NCBI GenBank assembly: GCA_963971425.1
Contig: OZ020525.1
Coordinates: 4,199,560-4,263,559, forward strand
Source: Bryoerythrophyllum caledonicum
Taxonomy: Eukaryota; Streptophyta; Bryopsida; Pottiales; Pottiaceae
Reading direction: 5' to 3'
Length of the DNA stretch: 64,000 nt
The notes under the pieces are model-generated. The model saw only the letters and a program-made list of their open reading frames with translations. It did no database searches and had not been told where the DNA came from. A program made the position numbers and the translations under genes. Shown piece after piece: positions 1 to 21,029 of the stretch. Numbering within the stretch: position 1 is the stretch's first letter; every line of letters starts with the position of its first letter.

Positions 1-360
1 TAATTTTGTTCGACATGGGCAATGATTGTTCTTCATGTTTGAATTGTAAAGGAGAACTTTGGATCACTAGTGCCAAAACATGCAGCAACAAACATCAAGG
101 GGCAACATGCGGCTAGTCAAAGAATTGGGAAACTCAAATCAAGAACGACCAATTGTACAAGGTGAGGTTTCAATATGTCATTGCTTGTGGTACACTTTAG
201 CGCTAGTCAAGCTAAAGTGTGCTCTTAAGTTTTGCATATTGAACATTGCGAGTTCCTAAAACACTGCGTTTCACATGTTTGCAAGACTCCATGACTGATC
301 TTCAATAGCGATTTGCCATGATAGACGTTTAGAAGAATTTAAAAGAATTTAGAAAAAAAT
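1..360. other. unassigned sequence at window start
   Basis: No convincing gene. A short open stretch on the + strand near position 5 is rich in Cys and Lys and could be the tail of an exon entering from outside the window, with a possible donor (GTGAGG) near 161. The rest is AT-rich and stop-dense in all frames. Confidence 0.3.
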
Positions 361-1259
361 TGATGGGCGGTAAGAATATTGATTCCAAAGAGAAGTTGAA
401 TCTCCGCAACAAGGTGGAGATCATCACCTCTCCTCCTAAAACTTTGTCTTTGGAGAGAGGTCATTGCAGCAGCTATGGGGGGTACTCTCATTGATCCAGA
501 GTTTGAGGACTATAGGCCGTTCAAGGAGTCATTGAAATGGACTCCCCAGTTGGCCGGGAATCTAAACAAGTAGTTCCCAAGGTGCTCGAAAACTCGTCGA
601 AGGCGGATCATTTCAAAATGTGTAAGTACATGCTGATGAAATCTGGGCCAAAATGGCGACTCTTGTATCCAAAGGTTGTCATAAAACAACCAACAATTGT
701 GATTGACTCTTATTGGTCAGCAAAGGAGTGGAGCAAGCGCCATAAGGGAAGGTATCTCGTGCGGTTGGAATTGAATGACATCAAGCTAGAGCTTGGTTTG
801 GTCGGCAGAGGAGAGGAGTAAAATGAAGATGCCTAAAAGGCATTCAAGAGTGAGTACAACATAACCTGGGCAACAATGCGAGTCTTCCTCAATGCGCCTG
901 GCAAATTGTACTTCACTGCGGCTAAGCAGACAAAGAACCGCAACCGTTCATATGAGGAGCTCTTGCCATACGCAAAGGAATTGTTTAAGGTCTTCATTCA
1001 AAATAAAAGGAAGTTCACACCTCCTACATGGGAGGCACAATTCCGAACATGGAACCACAAGAACAACTCACTTGGAGTATGGCCTGGTGACTTCAAAAGG
1101 AATCACGGGAACAAAGTCAAACTCGCAATTTGCGATTTTGGATATATGCCTATATCAAAGAACAGGTCGGGGAGCTCCGTGGTAAAGCCATTTTTTGAGA
1201 AATACATGAAGTTGTTCTCCAGCAACACTAATTCAGCACCAACAGATCCATCGATCTAG
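361..1259 (+). pseudogene. decayed ORFs of unknown origin
   Basis: Two + strand open stretches lie close together: 537-821 (94 codons) and 876-1259 (127 codons), with further coding-like sequence in other frames from about 363. They seem to be pieces of one reading frame broken by frameshifts and stops. The second piece is basic and aromatic-rich (Trp/Phe/Lys). I recognise no family; a faint BRCT-like feel in the first piece is too weak to use. A cellular gene relic or a transposon gene are both possible. Confidence 0.3.
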
Positions 1260-1880
1260 CTTTGGATTTGCAGCGACGACAAAACGGACCTTTAGGTCAA
1301 TGCTTTTGCTCAAAATCCCACATTCTTTGACACATACAATAGGGTGCGGTGTTTGTACTATCCCGGGAAGTATAAGCACCTTGGCGACTTTCTGTATGAT
1401 AGCAAATTTGCAGTTGTCCCTCTGCAAATGCTTTAGCTCATCAAGAAGTCTATGTCGGGCTTCCGAAGCCACCTACACAATTTGAAGGGCCTATTGTTTG
1501 GACATTTGAGAAGCCGCGGAAGTACTAGGATGGTGTATTGGATGCACAATACCAAACTCAGGATGGAGTGGTACCTTACAGTCTTGAATACGTATTGCAG
1601 CCCCGGAGATGTTGTGTTAAGCTGATTTTAGCTGCAGTGGTGAGTCAATTTACTTCTACACTTTAGCTCGAGTCCACCTAAAGTGTACGTTCTCTTGCAA
1701 TTTTTAGTCCATCGCCTCAACTCAACTAGATCAAGGTACGTACAGTTTAGATCTATTTTATCTAAACTGCACTCTCCCCACCAAACATTGATCCAACTAT
1801 CTTAGTTACAATGGTTATTGTCCTACAGTTTAGGGCGGCTCGCTCTACAATGTAATGTAAAGCCTTTCTAATGTGTACAG

Positions 1881-2339
1881 ATGTCTTGTCTAAATATATT
1901 TGTCATCTCGGGTGTTGATGAAATCGACACCCTTTCAGACATAGCCAGTGTCGCGTTGAAGCTCGACAAGTTGGATTTCTTGACCTCAGATTATCCTCTT
2001 GACGAAGAAAGCTTCCCGAGAAAGTTGAAGAAGGCAAAGGACACGGTCAACGTTTCTAAGAAAAAAGGGAAGGCAATAGTCGTGGAGGAGGACAATGATG
2101 ATGATTCAGAAGACAATACTCATGAGTGCGGTCTTGAGGACAATGTCGACTTTAATGATGAGGACGTGATGCAGATGAATGAGGATTTTCGTATTGTATC
2201 TACATTGTTGCGCTTTGACGACGTTGCTGATGTAGAGATGGTCCATGAAAGGCCTTCATCGGCTCCTCCAAACTTAAGTGCATCATTGAGAAAATTAAGG
2301 TCTCTGTGTAAGTCAGTTGATGGAGTGTGTGTATGCTAA
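1881..2339 (+). CDS. hypothetical ORF with acidic linker (152 aa)
   Basis: The ATG lies directly after a possible acceptor AG at 1879-1880. About residues 50-110 form a low-complexity linker: a Lys-rich patch, then a run rich in Asp and Glu. A strong GTAAGT donor lies near 2310, so the natural exon could end before the stop. No domain is recognised. It sits between decayed ORFs upstream and three in-phase exons downstream (2530-3015), but joining at the GTAAGT donor to 2530 gives a stop, so I do not link them. It may be a relic. Confidence 0.25.
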   Translation: MSCLNIFVISGVDEIDTLSDIASVALKLDKLDFLTSDYPLDEESFPRKLKKAKDTVNVSKKKGKAIVVEEDNDDDSEDNTHECGLEDNVDFNDEDVMQMNEDFRIVSTLLRFDDVADVEMVHERPSSAPPNLSASLRKLRSLCKSVDGVCVC

Positions 2340-2371
2340 CGAAGCCTTAGAGTGTGAATTGTCCGTTCAGG

Positions 2372-2490
2372 GGACAACATCATCTCATCTAAATGTAGAA
2401 GAAGATCCTACGGTTACATTCTCTAAAAGGCAGTTTTTAATCAATGGAGTAGAGATTCCTCTAAAATGTCTTGGTCCTTTAGGGGTTAAT
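2372..2490 (+). repeat. dispersed repeat ending next to TTAA
   Basis: This segment is closely matched in inverted orientation at about 4841-4935, and its centre (an ATCAATGGAGTA core) recurs inverted at about 38012-38036. Its right end reads GGTCCTTTAGGGG followed by TTAA, the same terminus as the TTAA-flanked elements at 31.9 and 36-38 kb. It is probably a fragment of that family. Confidence 0.45.
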
Positions 2491-2529
2491 GATCTGCTCC
2501 TCTGACTTGCCTTCATGTTCTCCTCTCAG

Positions 2530-3015
2530 GATTTTTGTTTTGAAGGATCCTGTTGTCATTGTGAAATGGAAGTCAACGGTGGCGCCGCTGAGGTCAACCC
2601 TCTTTCAACCTTATTCTAGAATGTGGTGATTGTAGTTGTAATTCAAGTGGTATTTTTATCTGGTTTTCTAATACATCTGCTTTGAATTTTCTCAGGTGGG
2701 CTACCGAGCTGAAGTGAAAGGAGGGGAGCTTGTTCGCAGCTGCTTATGTCCTGTAAATTTGCACTTCCCTTCCTACTTTTCTGATGTTGGCAACTTTCAC
2801 TTCAACAGGACAAGAAATAACCAGTTCAAAAATAATTGGTTCTGAAAATCCTCAAATATCAGATTTTCCTTCTCAGACTTGGGGTTTTATTTGTTTGTTT
2901 ATTTATTATTAATTTATATAGATTGGGTGTTTTATGGCAGGTTCCCAGTGGAAGACGCACAGTAGAAGTGAACGTCATCAACAGTGAAGAGAGTTGGGAT
3001 GATTTGATGGTTTGA
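2530..3015 (+). CDS. three terminal exons of an unidentified gene
   Basis: Proposed exons are 2530-2592, 2696-2752 and 2941-3015, ending in TGA. All junctions are GT-AG in phase 0 (donors GTCAAC and GTAAAT; acceptors after long pyrimidine tracts), and the joined frame stays open for 64 codons. The first exon has a CCHC cluster. The last begins VPSGRRTVEVNV and ends near ESWDDL. I do not recognise the protein. The upstream exons are missing or replaced by repeats, so this is either the 3' end of a real gene or a truncated remnant. Confidence 0.4.
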
Positions 3016-4430
3016 TCTGATCCATGACCTGGTCCAAAATTTTGGTAGGATAATAATTAGTTAATTTGTTGGAATTAGTAAATTTGTTGAAATTCCTGGT
3101 GTGTTTTGAATGAGTAATTTTTAGAGGTGGTGAGTTTTGGCTGGTGTTTACTAACTGCTCAAGTTAACTATCAAATTTGGTCCTTTTTTGGGTGCTTTGT
3201 AGAGTCACCCAAAGTTTCCAAACCATCCCTCTTTTGTTTCTAATATTTGTTCAATTCTCAATAGCTCTTAGATTAATGGAAGAGTTTGGTGGTCTCTCAA
3301 CTCAAGTTAGAAGTAGTTTTAAATGCCTTTGGAAGTGAAGGAGAGAGCATGAATCTTAGCTCCCTTTTTCCTCTTTGAGCTAATTGTAGATTTATTGAGA
3401 GATATTAACGATTGAAATGAGAAAAAAAGAAGTTCAAAACTCACTTTATAAACAACTCTATTATGGCTTCGAGGTTTGTGCGGATAGGGTATATTGTTAC
3501 AGCAACAAACATTCCAGTGAGAATGCCACATATACATATATTTTCAATTTTATATATATTCAAAGTGTTGACATGGTGAATGCATATATTAATTGCAATA
3601 GTCAGCTTCAACACAGAGATGTTGAAGAATCAATTGATTTGAGAAAATGTTGTTTGACTTTCGAAAAACCAAAAAATATATTTTTAACAATAAGTCACAT
3701 ATTATTTTATTTAGCATATTTGGACAACTATGGGGCTAGAACCCAAGACTTTGAAATTCCAATTTGAATTCTACCAATGGCCAAGACTTTTCTAACCCCA
3801 CTCACATCTTCTATAATTGTAGCATAATTAGTTCAGCCTATGTAGTGTTCATAATTAATTGACAATGGCAAAAATTTCAGGAAAATTGAAGAGATTTGAT
3901 TAGATGATACTCTTGTAACGTCAAGGCGATACCTACATAATGCCTATGTGATACACATGTAATACCTAGGTGATATCAATATGATACCTAGGCTATATCC
4001 ATGTAATACCTAGGTGATACTTGAGTCTGAACCACTATGATTTGGAAAAGTAAATACTTCGGCATATAGTGACCACTATGTACAATCTAAATTTAAAATT
4101 TTCAGCATTTTTCATTGTAAGTATTAAAATTGATATTCCACAAAACGTAGTAAGACGGTCCAACGAATCACGCAATGAGACGTGGAAATTGCATCAATTT
4201 TTCATGGAATTGAGGGTCCAACCCAACGCGGTTATCCTTGTGACAGCTGGGGTTGTCCCATTTTCCTTGTTCCGGGACCCCAGGTTTTTCCTATTTTTAA
4301 ATTAGGGAACCTTTCAAATGAAACGTCAAATTAGTCAAAGTTTGCAGAAATTCAAACTTCGAGACTTGTGCATACAAAACAGTAAACCAGTCAACTGTAA
4401 AGATGACTCTTTACCGACAGTCTTGATCAA
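3016..4430. repeat. intergenic repeats (MITE-like copy and GATACC-type element)
   Basis: No gene is seen. About 3190-3480 is one copy of a dispersed repeat carrying ACTCAAGTTAGAAGTAGTTT, also found in kinase-gene introns (10.2-10.5, 13.4-13.6 kb, and inverted at 14.45-14.7 kb). About 3830-4075 is a copy of the element with short tandem ATACCTAGGTGATAC motifs, also present at 9.8-10.0, 11.7-11.9 and 44.1-44.4 kb. Small ORFs here show no family features. Confidence 0.5.
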
Positions 4431-4438
4431 AGAAACTC

Positions 4439-4580
4439 ATCATCAAAGAAGAAGAAGAACTCCGGTCTCCAAAGGAGATTGGCGTGAATATAGTGTTTGT
4501 TCATTCTCTTCACTAAGCAAATGGCCACGGGGCATAGGCTAGTGTAATAGAATTACTCCCCCCTCTCGAGGGTAAACACT
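4439..4580 (+). repeat. dispersed repeat, uninterrupted copy
   Basis: This begins with a GAAGAAGAAGAACT-type run and ends with a CTCTCGAGGGTAAACAC-like segment. Related copies lie at 5505-5665 and at 46966-47680. The last is split by a 561-bp insertion, and this copy gives the matching empty site near 4537-4545 (GGCTAGTGTAATAG). Confidence 0.55.
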
Positions 4581-4689
4581 TTTCTATACTAAGTGCTTCC
4601 CTACACTAATTGCCTTAGAGACAACCGACATGTCATCTCCCCCAAGGGCTTTGTGGGTCCCCATACAACGAGGCCTTGGAACCCCCCAC

Positions 4690-4805
4690 CATGATTGGGT
4701 GGACTATGGTGGTACGCACCACGCCGGCAATAGGACTTGAACTCACAACCACCTCACCAGTGTGCCATGACTCAAACCACTACACGAAGGCCGTGGTGCT
4801 TCATC
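4690..4805 (-). mobile_element. tRNA-derived SINE-like fragment
   Basis: On the minus strand the sequence has a possible box A (TGTAGTGGTTTGAG) and, about 40 bases on, a good box B core (GAGTTCAAGTCC). This is the layout of an RNA polymerase III promoter in tRNA-derived SINEs. It does not fold as an intact tRNA that I can see. No poly(A) tail or flanking duplication was identified. Confidence 0.4.
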
Positions 4806-5332
4806 ATCAAACAAACTTATTCTCTAAAGGACTGTATGACCATAGGAATCCTTACTCCATTGATTAAAAGTTGCCCATATGAACTTTTTGAGAATGCAAC
4901 CATAGAATCTTCTTCTAAACTTATATGAGATGATGTGGTACAATTTTTTTTCATAATAATTGACCGTACATGTTGAAAGGTAATTGCAATCAAAGTAAAA
5001 CATTTGTCCTCCAAACAATCATTTGGTCCTTTTACACGTTAAGAGCATGTGTACCCTCACCGGTGCACTCCAACCTCCACGACAACCATGTTTCCGTTGA
5101 CCTCAAAAAACTTTTCCTTACCGTAGATGACTATGGAACACCAATCGGAAGCCTATTCATGGCAACTTTGTCGTGCGCATTGTAAACTTTTCGGTCAAAG
5201 CATCTTCCACGCTAGCTAGTCGGAGCGCTGCACTATGAGGAACGGTGCGGATGCTGTAAGAGTACTACAAGAAAGTAAACAAAATCCATTGTGAAGTCTA
5301 CAACAGTAAAAAAAAAAAGGCAAACAAAGCCA

Positions 5333-5698
5333 CACTAAAATAGAAATTTAGTGTAGTCACACTATATGATCTATAAACGCTATTAGTTTTTACTTTGACA
5401 AATTGATTTTTCACCAACAACTTTGACAATGATCACCCTCTTTGAGTAATATAAATAGTCGTGCTCTCGATAAAAATCTTCATCAAGAGTATAAAACACA
5501 ACACTTTCAAATCAAGAAGAAGAAGAACTTCGGTCCTCAAAAAAGGGGGGGCCGGAAGTGAATAAAGTGTTTGTTCGTTCCACCACTAAATCCATATCCA
5601 TCAGACATAGATTTAGTACTATAAAACTACTCCCCTCTCTCGAGGATAGACCTTTCAAATCATATAGTATCACTACACACCAAACATAAATTTTAGTG
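5333..5698. mobile_element. MITE with CACTAAA termini
   Basis: The left end reads CACTAAAATAGAAATTTAGTG and the right end is its approximate inverted repeat (…ATAAATTTTAGTG). The interior shares the ATTCATCAAGAGTA-type segment with MITEs at 20.7-21.0 and 46.6-46.9 kb, and contains a copy of the GAAGAAG-type repeat at 5505-5665. It is non-coding. Confidence 0.45.
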
Positions 5699-6385
5699 AG
5701 TTGAAGTAGAGTACGAATTCAATCATGTGATGCAGGGATTGCGAAACTCGACATGGTTCTTAAAAATCACTTCTTGTAGAAAAGTGAACCAGTATCACCT
5801 AAGATTTTATTCCATTCAACATAAAATAAATTATTTTATCATATCCAGATTTCCTTTAAAGTCGTTCTGACAGGCTGAATCTCATAAGGTGAAAAAGCAC
5901 TACAAAAGACAGCCGTTGACTTTCATGCCCCATTGAATCTTTCTTCTCCAACACCTTTTTCCCAAACAACAAAGCAAACAACGCTTGCCAACTTTTAAAG
6001 TACAATGCAGACAAACTCACATCAGCTCCAGTCTAGAAACTAACTGATTTTCTCACCTTGTAGTTTTAAATTTAAGAGTGGTATAATCACCCCTGACAGT
6101 GAATTTAAGGTGTCTAGATTTCGATGAGGCTGGTGAACTAACTTGCCTTATTAGCTGTCACGTGAAAGTGTGCTAGGAAAACAAGCATCTTCAGGTTGTC
6201 AGGGCAAGTTGCAATCTGAGCAAGTACTGTGAAAAAAAAACCTTAGGGTTACACGTTGTTGCTCGTCGTCACTGGTACCTTGCTGATCACTGCCCCCTAG
6301 TTTCCAGGTTTTTCGCCATGTTTTAGGTTGAGTTTGTGACCCGAATCACTGTTTCTTGACATGAAGTTGGTTTCGTCATGGAGCT
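5699..6385. other. intergenic region upstream of receptor kinase gene
   Basis: No ORF of note and no repeat recognised. It probably holds the distal promoter of the LRR receptor kinase gene. No certain TATA box could be assigned. Confidence 0.3.
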
Positions 6386-6785
6386 GATAATTCACCGACA
6401 ACAAGTAGCAACTCCCTTGTTTGTTTGTCTGTCTGTCACAAGTAGCTTAATACTTGTTTCGTTTGTGTCGGTGAGATTTGTGGAGTAGCTTCAAAAACTG
6501 ATTCATCAACAACGAGTAGTAAGTCCCTTGTTTGTTTGTTTGTTTGTTTGTCACAAGTAGCTTACTTGTTTCGTTTGTGTCGGTGAGATTTGCGGAGTAG
6601 TTTATGGAACCGATTCATCGTCAACAAGTAGTAGCTCCCTTAATTGTTTGTTTGTTTGTTTGTTTGTGACAAGTAGCTTACTTGTTTCGATTGTGTCGGT
6701 GAGATTTGTGGAGTAGTTTCTGGAACTGATTCACCGACGAGAAGTTGAACTCACTTGGTTTGTCTGTGTCAGTGAGGTTTTGAGT
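6386..6785 (+). repeat. tandem repeat, about 114 bp x 3.5
   Basis: Units start at about 6386, 6500, 6612 and 6728 (the last is partial). Each unit has GATTCA(C/T)C, an AAGTAG motif, a run of TTTG tetramers of varying length, ACAAGTAGCTTACTTGTTTCG and GTGTCGGTGAGATTTG. The array ends just before the kinase start codon, so it lies in the promoter or 5' leader and could affect transcription or translation. Confidence 0.85.
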
Positions 6786-6799
6786 TGATGTGTTGATAG

Positions 6800-17326
<10,527 letters not shown>

Positions 17327-17539
17327 GACCAACCCTCTTTCTTATGACGTTACAGATGCAGTAGATGACCAAGGAAAAAGCATCTCCCATGAAATAATTT
17401 CTTTAGGCTTACACTAGACCTCGATGTGAAAGACTGACCTTGTTTTTGCTGGAATACAAATATCCTCGCGTCCTTGTTGGTGTCAATTTCCACCGCATGT
17501 CACTTCATGACCCGAAACTGTGGCTTCATCATCTACATC

Positions 17540-19072
17540 TCAAGAGGTAAACTCAAGGACCATTCTGTAGGCGTCTCGGTCTGCGGCGTAGTAAGACTTG
17601 ACGGTTGTCTCTACCAGGAATCCGTTCTTCTTGTACAAAGCAACAGCAGCAGAGCGAGCTGGGTCGACGTGGAGATTCACGCACTGAAGTCTTCTGTCAC
17701 GGAGCTGTTGCACTGCGGCGTGGATCAGTGCTTCGCCGTATCCTTGTCTCCGGCACGTCTCCCTCACTGTAACAACACCATTACTACTGCAATAAATCTC
17801 AAGAGAGAAAAAAAACTACCAAGGAAGCAAAGACTCACTCCTTGGTCATTTTGAACCAAATTATCCTGAAGTTAAGAGGTTCGTTCGGTTGCGAAGAAAA
17901 CCTCATTCGGATACTCGGTGACAAGCATAGCATTTTAGAACATAGATTAGGACGGCCATTTTAATTGAGGGGGATTATTCCTAGACGAGCTTAGAGAAAA
18001 ATGGCCATCAAGGAAAAGAAATACATGTGTACCAGTGAAGGAATGGGAATAATAGCCAATTGCAAAAGGGCTTGATCAACAGTTGCTTCCAACACAAAAT
18101 CAGCGATTCTGAGAGACATTGTTGTGTCCAAGATTCAAAGTGAGATGAGCACCTGCGAGCTTGGTGATGGAAGCTGCAAGTGAGGTCCATGAATACATAA
18201 GATATCCAGCGATTTTGGCTGGATCTGGAGCCTCTTCAACATCCACCGAGTCTCCCTTGATGACATCGTCTTTAAGTACGTAAAGTACAGTTTGGTTTCT
18301 CTTTTTCACCTCCTGTCACAGAACAATCACAGAAATGCAGGTTTTACAAATCATCGCACGTCACTTATTCTAGTTCATTCCTCGTCAAAGCTCAACATTG
18401 GTGCTCATACAACGGTAATAGAAAACAACGATTCAGAATTGAAGCGTTTCAGGATCAGAATAGCATCTGATCAACGATTTCCACGACAGAAGATCAGGCA
18501 ATCATGGTAAAGATAGTTCATAGGACAATCAAAAGAACGACTGAATTCCAATTCACGCCACGAAACTCTAACACAGAAACTAATACCGTGATCACAAAAA
18601 CGAATAATCCTCCACTGAATATGAGATTCTCAAGGCTGGATAATCCGCTCCATCCAATTCCAATTCATATGAAGCCTAATGCCACTTAACCCTGAAACCC
18701 GACGTGATGCCGAACTGATACCTCTGCAGATGAGATTCTAAATCAGAGTGAGAGGAGGACAAAACTCAATCGCCTTCAATGCATGATATCCTAAACCCTA
18801 AAACGCGAAAATTTCATGAACGAACACCGGAAAAATGTGATGCCGTGATCGAATAAGACGACAAGCCGCCTCTGATCATGGCTGGAATGATACAGACACG
18901 GGAAGCGCGGCGGAGGGACCTGAGCGAAGGACGACGCGAGCGACTCGTGCTTGGGGAAGATGCGGCGCTCCAGGCGCGCGAACTCCTCCACGAGAGCGGC
19001 GGAGGTGGAGGCGCGCGGCGGCAGCGTCCTCACTCGCCGCGCCGGTCGAGGCTCCTGCTGCGCGGCCGCCAT
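17540..19072 (-). CDS. GNAT-family N-acetyltransferase, 3 exons, 179 aa
   Basis: Minus-strand exons are 19072-18920, 18312-18153 and 17766-17540, with GT-AG junctions in phases 0 and 1. The product starts MAAAQQEPRP. A helix-rich N-terminus contains ERRIFPKHESLASSF. ITKLAVRETCRRQGYGEAL (about 99-118) is the acetyl-CoA-binding motif A of GNAT enzymes, with RRQGYG as the pyrophosphate-binding turn. It ends with the LYKKNGF element typical of small GNAT folds. It should transfer acetyl from acetyl-CoA to an amine; the substrate is unknown and N-terminal protein acetylation is only one possibility. The length fits a single-domain GNAT. Its stop is 213 bases from that of the kinase gene, in tail-to-tail orientation. 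Confidence 0.85.
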
Positions 19073-19200
19073 CGCTCCATCCTCTCTCGCGAAACGCCGT
19101 CGCCATCGCCATCGCCATCGCGAGCTCGCTCCGTCGACGGAGGTTTGACGGAGAACAACGCCGACGAACGAGATCGTCGGAGACGACGAGCAGTTAGGAT
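18870..19200 (-). promoter_or_regulatory. GC-rich start region of GNAT gene
   Basis: A CpG-rich block in AT-rich surroundings covers exon 1 and the upstream leader of the GNAT gene. It includes a run of CGCCAT hexamers at about 19096-19120, just upstream of the chosen ATG on the minus strand. Overlapping ORFs in other frames here reflect the GC content. A promoter role is inferred from position only. Confidence 0.5.
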
Positions 19201-20710
19201 TCTACCGATAAGATGACGGTTTTAGGTGAACCCCACCCATAACCGAGAACTCAAGCAATGTGTTTACCAATTTATTTTTCAATAGTAGCCAATAGGATTA
19301 CAATTTCAACCCAAGTGCTTTTCCGATGAAATGTGAATTAGTTTTGAATTTTCAAGGTGTGCTACCATGTTTAGGCAGTGGTTACTAGCAGGTACCCTTG
19401 GAAGCGCCAATCCAAAGTACGGGGTTGTCGCTGTTAGCAAACCTGCATTTGGAGTTGAATGGGTTGGATATGCCCCAATTTATAAGTGTTGATTGGCCAT
19501 CAGGGTGGTTATTGTAATTCTTTGGAGTAACTTTGAGAGTTTGGGCAAGTTTGTAGATTTTATTTTGTGATGATTTGTTACCTGGGATAAGCTCTTGACC
19601 TCTAAACGACCAATTGTTCCCTTGCGGGAGTTCCTAAAGATTTCGATTTTGAAAATGAATTTGAAATAGAATGTGTATTTGAAAAGCTCTATGGGGGTAA
19701 TTTTATTTTTATTTCAAGTCTTCTAAGGAAAAAAATATGGTGCTTCGTACATGGAAAGGTGGATTTTGGATCGGCTGGGCTGGTATTGTGGAGCTAAATA
19801 GTACAATATTTTGAGGCAACCTTCACGTCTTTGGTAGTTTTTGATTAAAAGGACGACTCTGGAGCCAAGGAGAATTACATCTAGATTCTCCTTGAACACA
19901 ACTTGCAAATGATAATTCTAGGATCAGAATAAGGCTAAATTCATGAAAAGAGAGATAGGTAGCATGAATTGCACATGAGGATACAATCAGCTCCCTTTAC
20001 AACAATCTCCTTGGTTTTGTCTGCTATACATAGAGCCTCCTATATTGAGCGGATGTTGTAATGGAAAGGCGGTCAATGAGTATACACCAAGTGTTGCCAA
20101 GAGAGAAGATTGGTAATGATCAAGCTGCCTGTTATAATGAGAATGAATGAGAACGAGATTGTTGTTGTATCATACGCTTGAATAAATAAAGAGACCTGAC
20201 TGTGGTGTATCTGTGAAGGCATGGTACGGCACTCCAGTCTTCCACAGTTCCATTGCCTGTTTGAACAAAACATTCTAGAACAAGTTGAGGGAGGAGTGCT
20301 CTCCATTCCCGCACATAGTCCTGCACAGAACATTGTACATCCGACAATGTTATGCTCCTTCTAGAACGAGTGCCAGGTTGGCCATGTGTTCAAGCACAAG
20401 CCTATTATATGGAAACTGATTCTAGTTAAAACTGAAAAGTCCATTGCCAGTGCTTTGAAGGATCTTGGCGTATATTTGAAAAGATTATGTACCGTACCAC
20501 TTCCAATGAAGATGGTTCAAGCCGAAGTGACAGACTGGAGACATACAAGCTATGATGCCATGAGGATGGGAGGAACGAGAGAAGGAGGCCCATGATGTCA
20601 CATGTCTTTCTCCCAGCATAGACACCATTAAGGACTTTGTGTGGCACATATGGCGTCCATGCTGGGCAGCGTGATGATCAGAGTGCCGAGCAGCCCCACG
20701 CAACCTTGTT
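19201..20710. other. intergenic, no gene recognised
   Basis: Several short ORFs (for example minus 20347-20132 and plus 19367-19492) lack domain signals and splice support. A 42-codon + strand ORF at 19367 has coding-like composition but no identity. No repeat family seen elsewhere in the window was recognised here. Confidence 0.3.
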
Positions 20711-20814
20711 ACACTGAATTTCATGTTTAGTGTAGTGGTACTTTATGATAAACAGGCGCTGTAACTTCTTACTTTTGATCAAGATTTTTATTAGGAGTAT
20801 AACTATCAATACTA

Positions 20815-21029
20815 CAATAAAGATCAGATTTAGTGTATGTCACACTAATTGATTTATAAATGCTATAACTTTTTACTCTTGATGAATATTATTATCGACT
20901 ATGTCTGTAATGATGCACCTCTTTGAGTAGTATGGATAGTAGTGCTCTTAGTAAAAATATTCATCAAGAGTAAAAAGTTATAGCATTTATAAATACCTTA
21001 GTGTGACATACACTAAATGTGATCTTTAG
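20815..21029. mobile_element. inner MITE (215 bp) nested in outer MITE
   Basis: Termini CAATAAAGATCAGATTTAGTG and, inverted, CACTAAAGATCACATTTAGTG are nearly identical over about 36 bp. TA flanks each end. Removing the element and one TA gives ATCAATACTACTTAAAGAGG, which matches the intact relative at about 46735 (ATCGACACTACTCAAAGAGG). This supports the boundaries and the 2-bp target duplication. Confidence 0.75.

Noticed and set aside
537-821. Possible BRCT domain in the first decayed ORF
   Set aside because: There is only a loose resemblance around a Trp and hydrophobic spacing; the conserved Gly pair and fold pattern could not be shown.
3725-3765. Second possible SINE box B (inverted GGGTTCTAGCC)
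   Set aside because: No matching box A at the right distance.
18876-19216. Arg/Ala-rich ORFs on both strands over the GNAT start region
   Set aside because: These are shadows of GC-rich exon 1. Only the minus frame starting at 19072 continues through splice sites into the GNAT domain.
19367-19492. 42-codon ORF with coding-like composition
   Set aside because: Too short, no recognised family, no supporting splice sites or neighbours.
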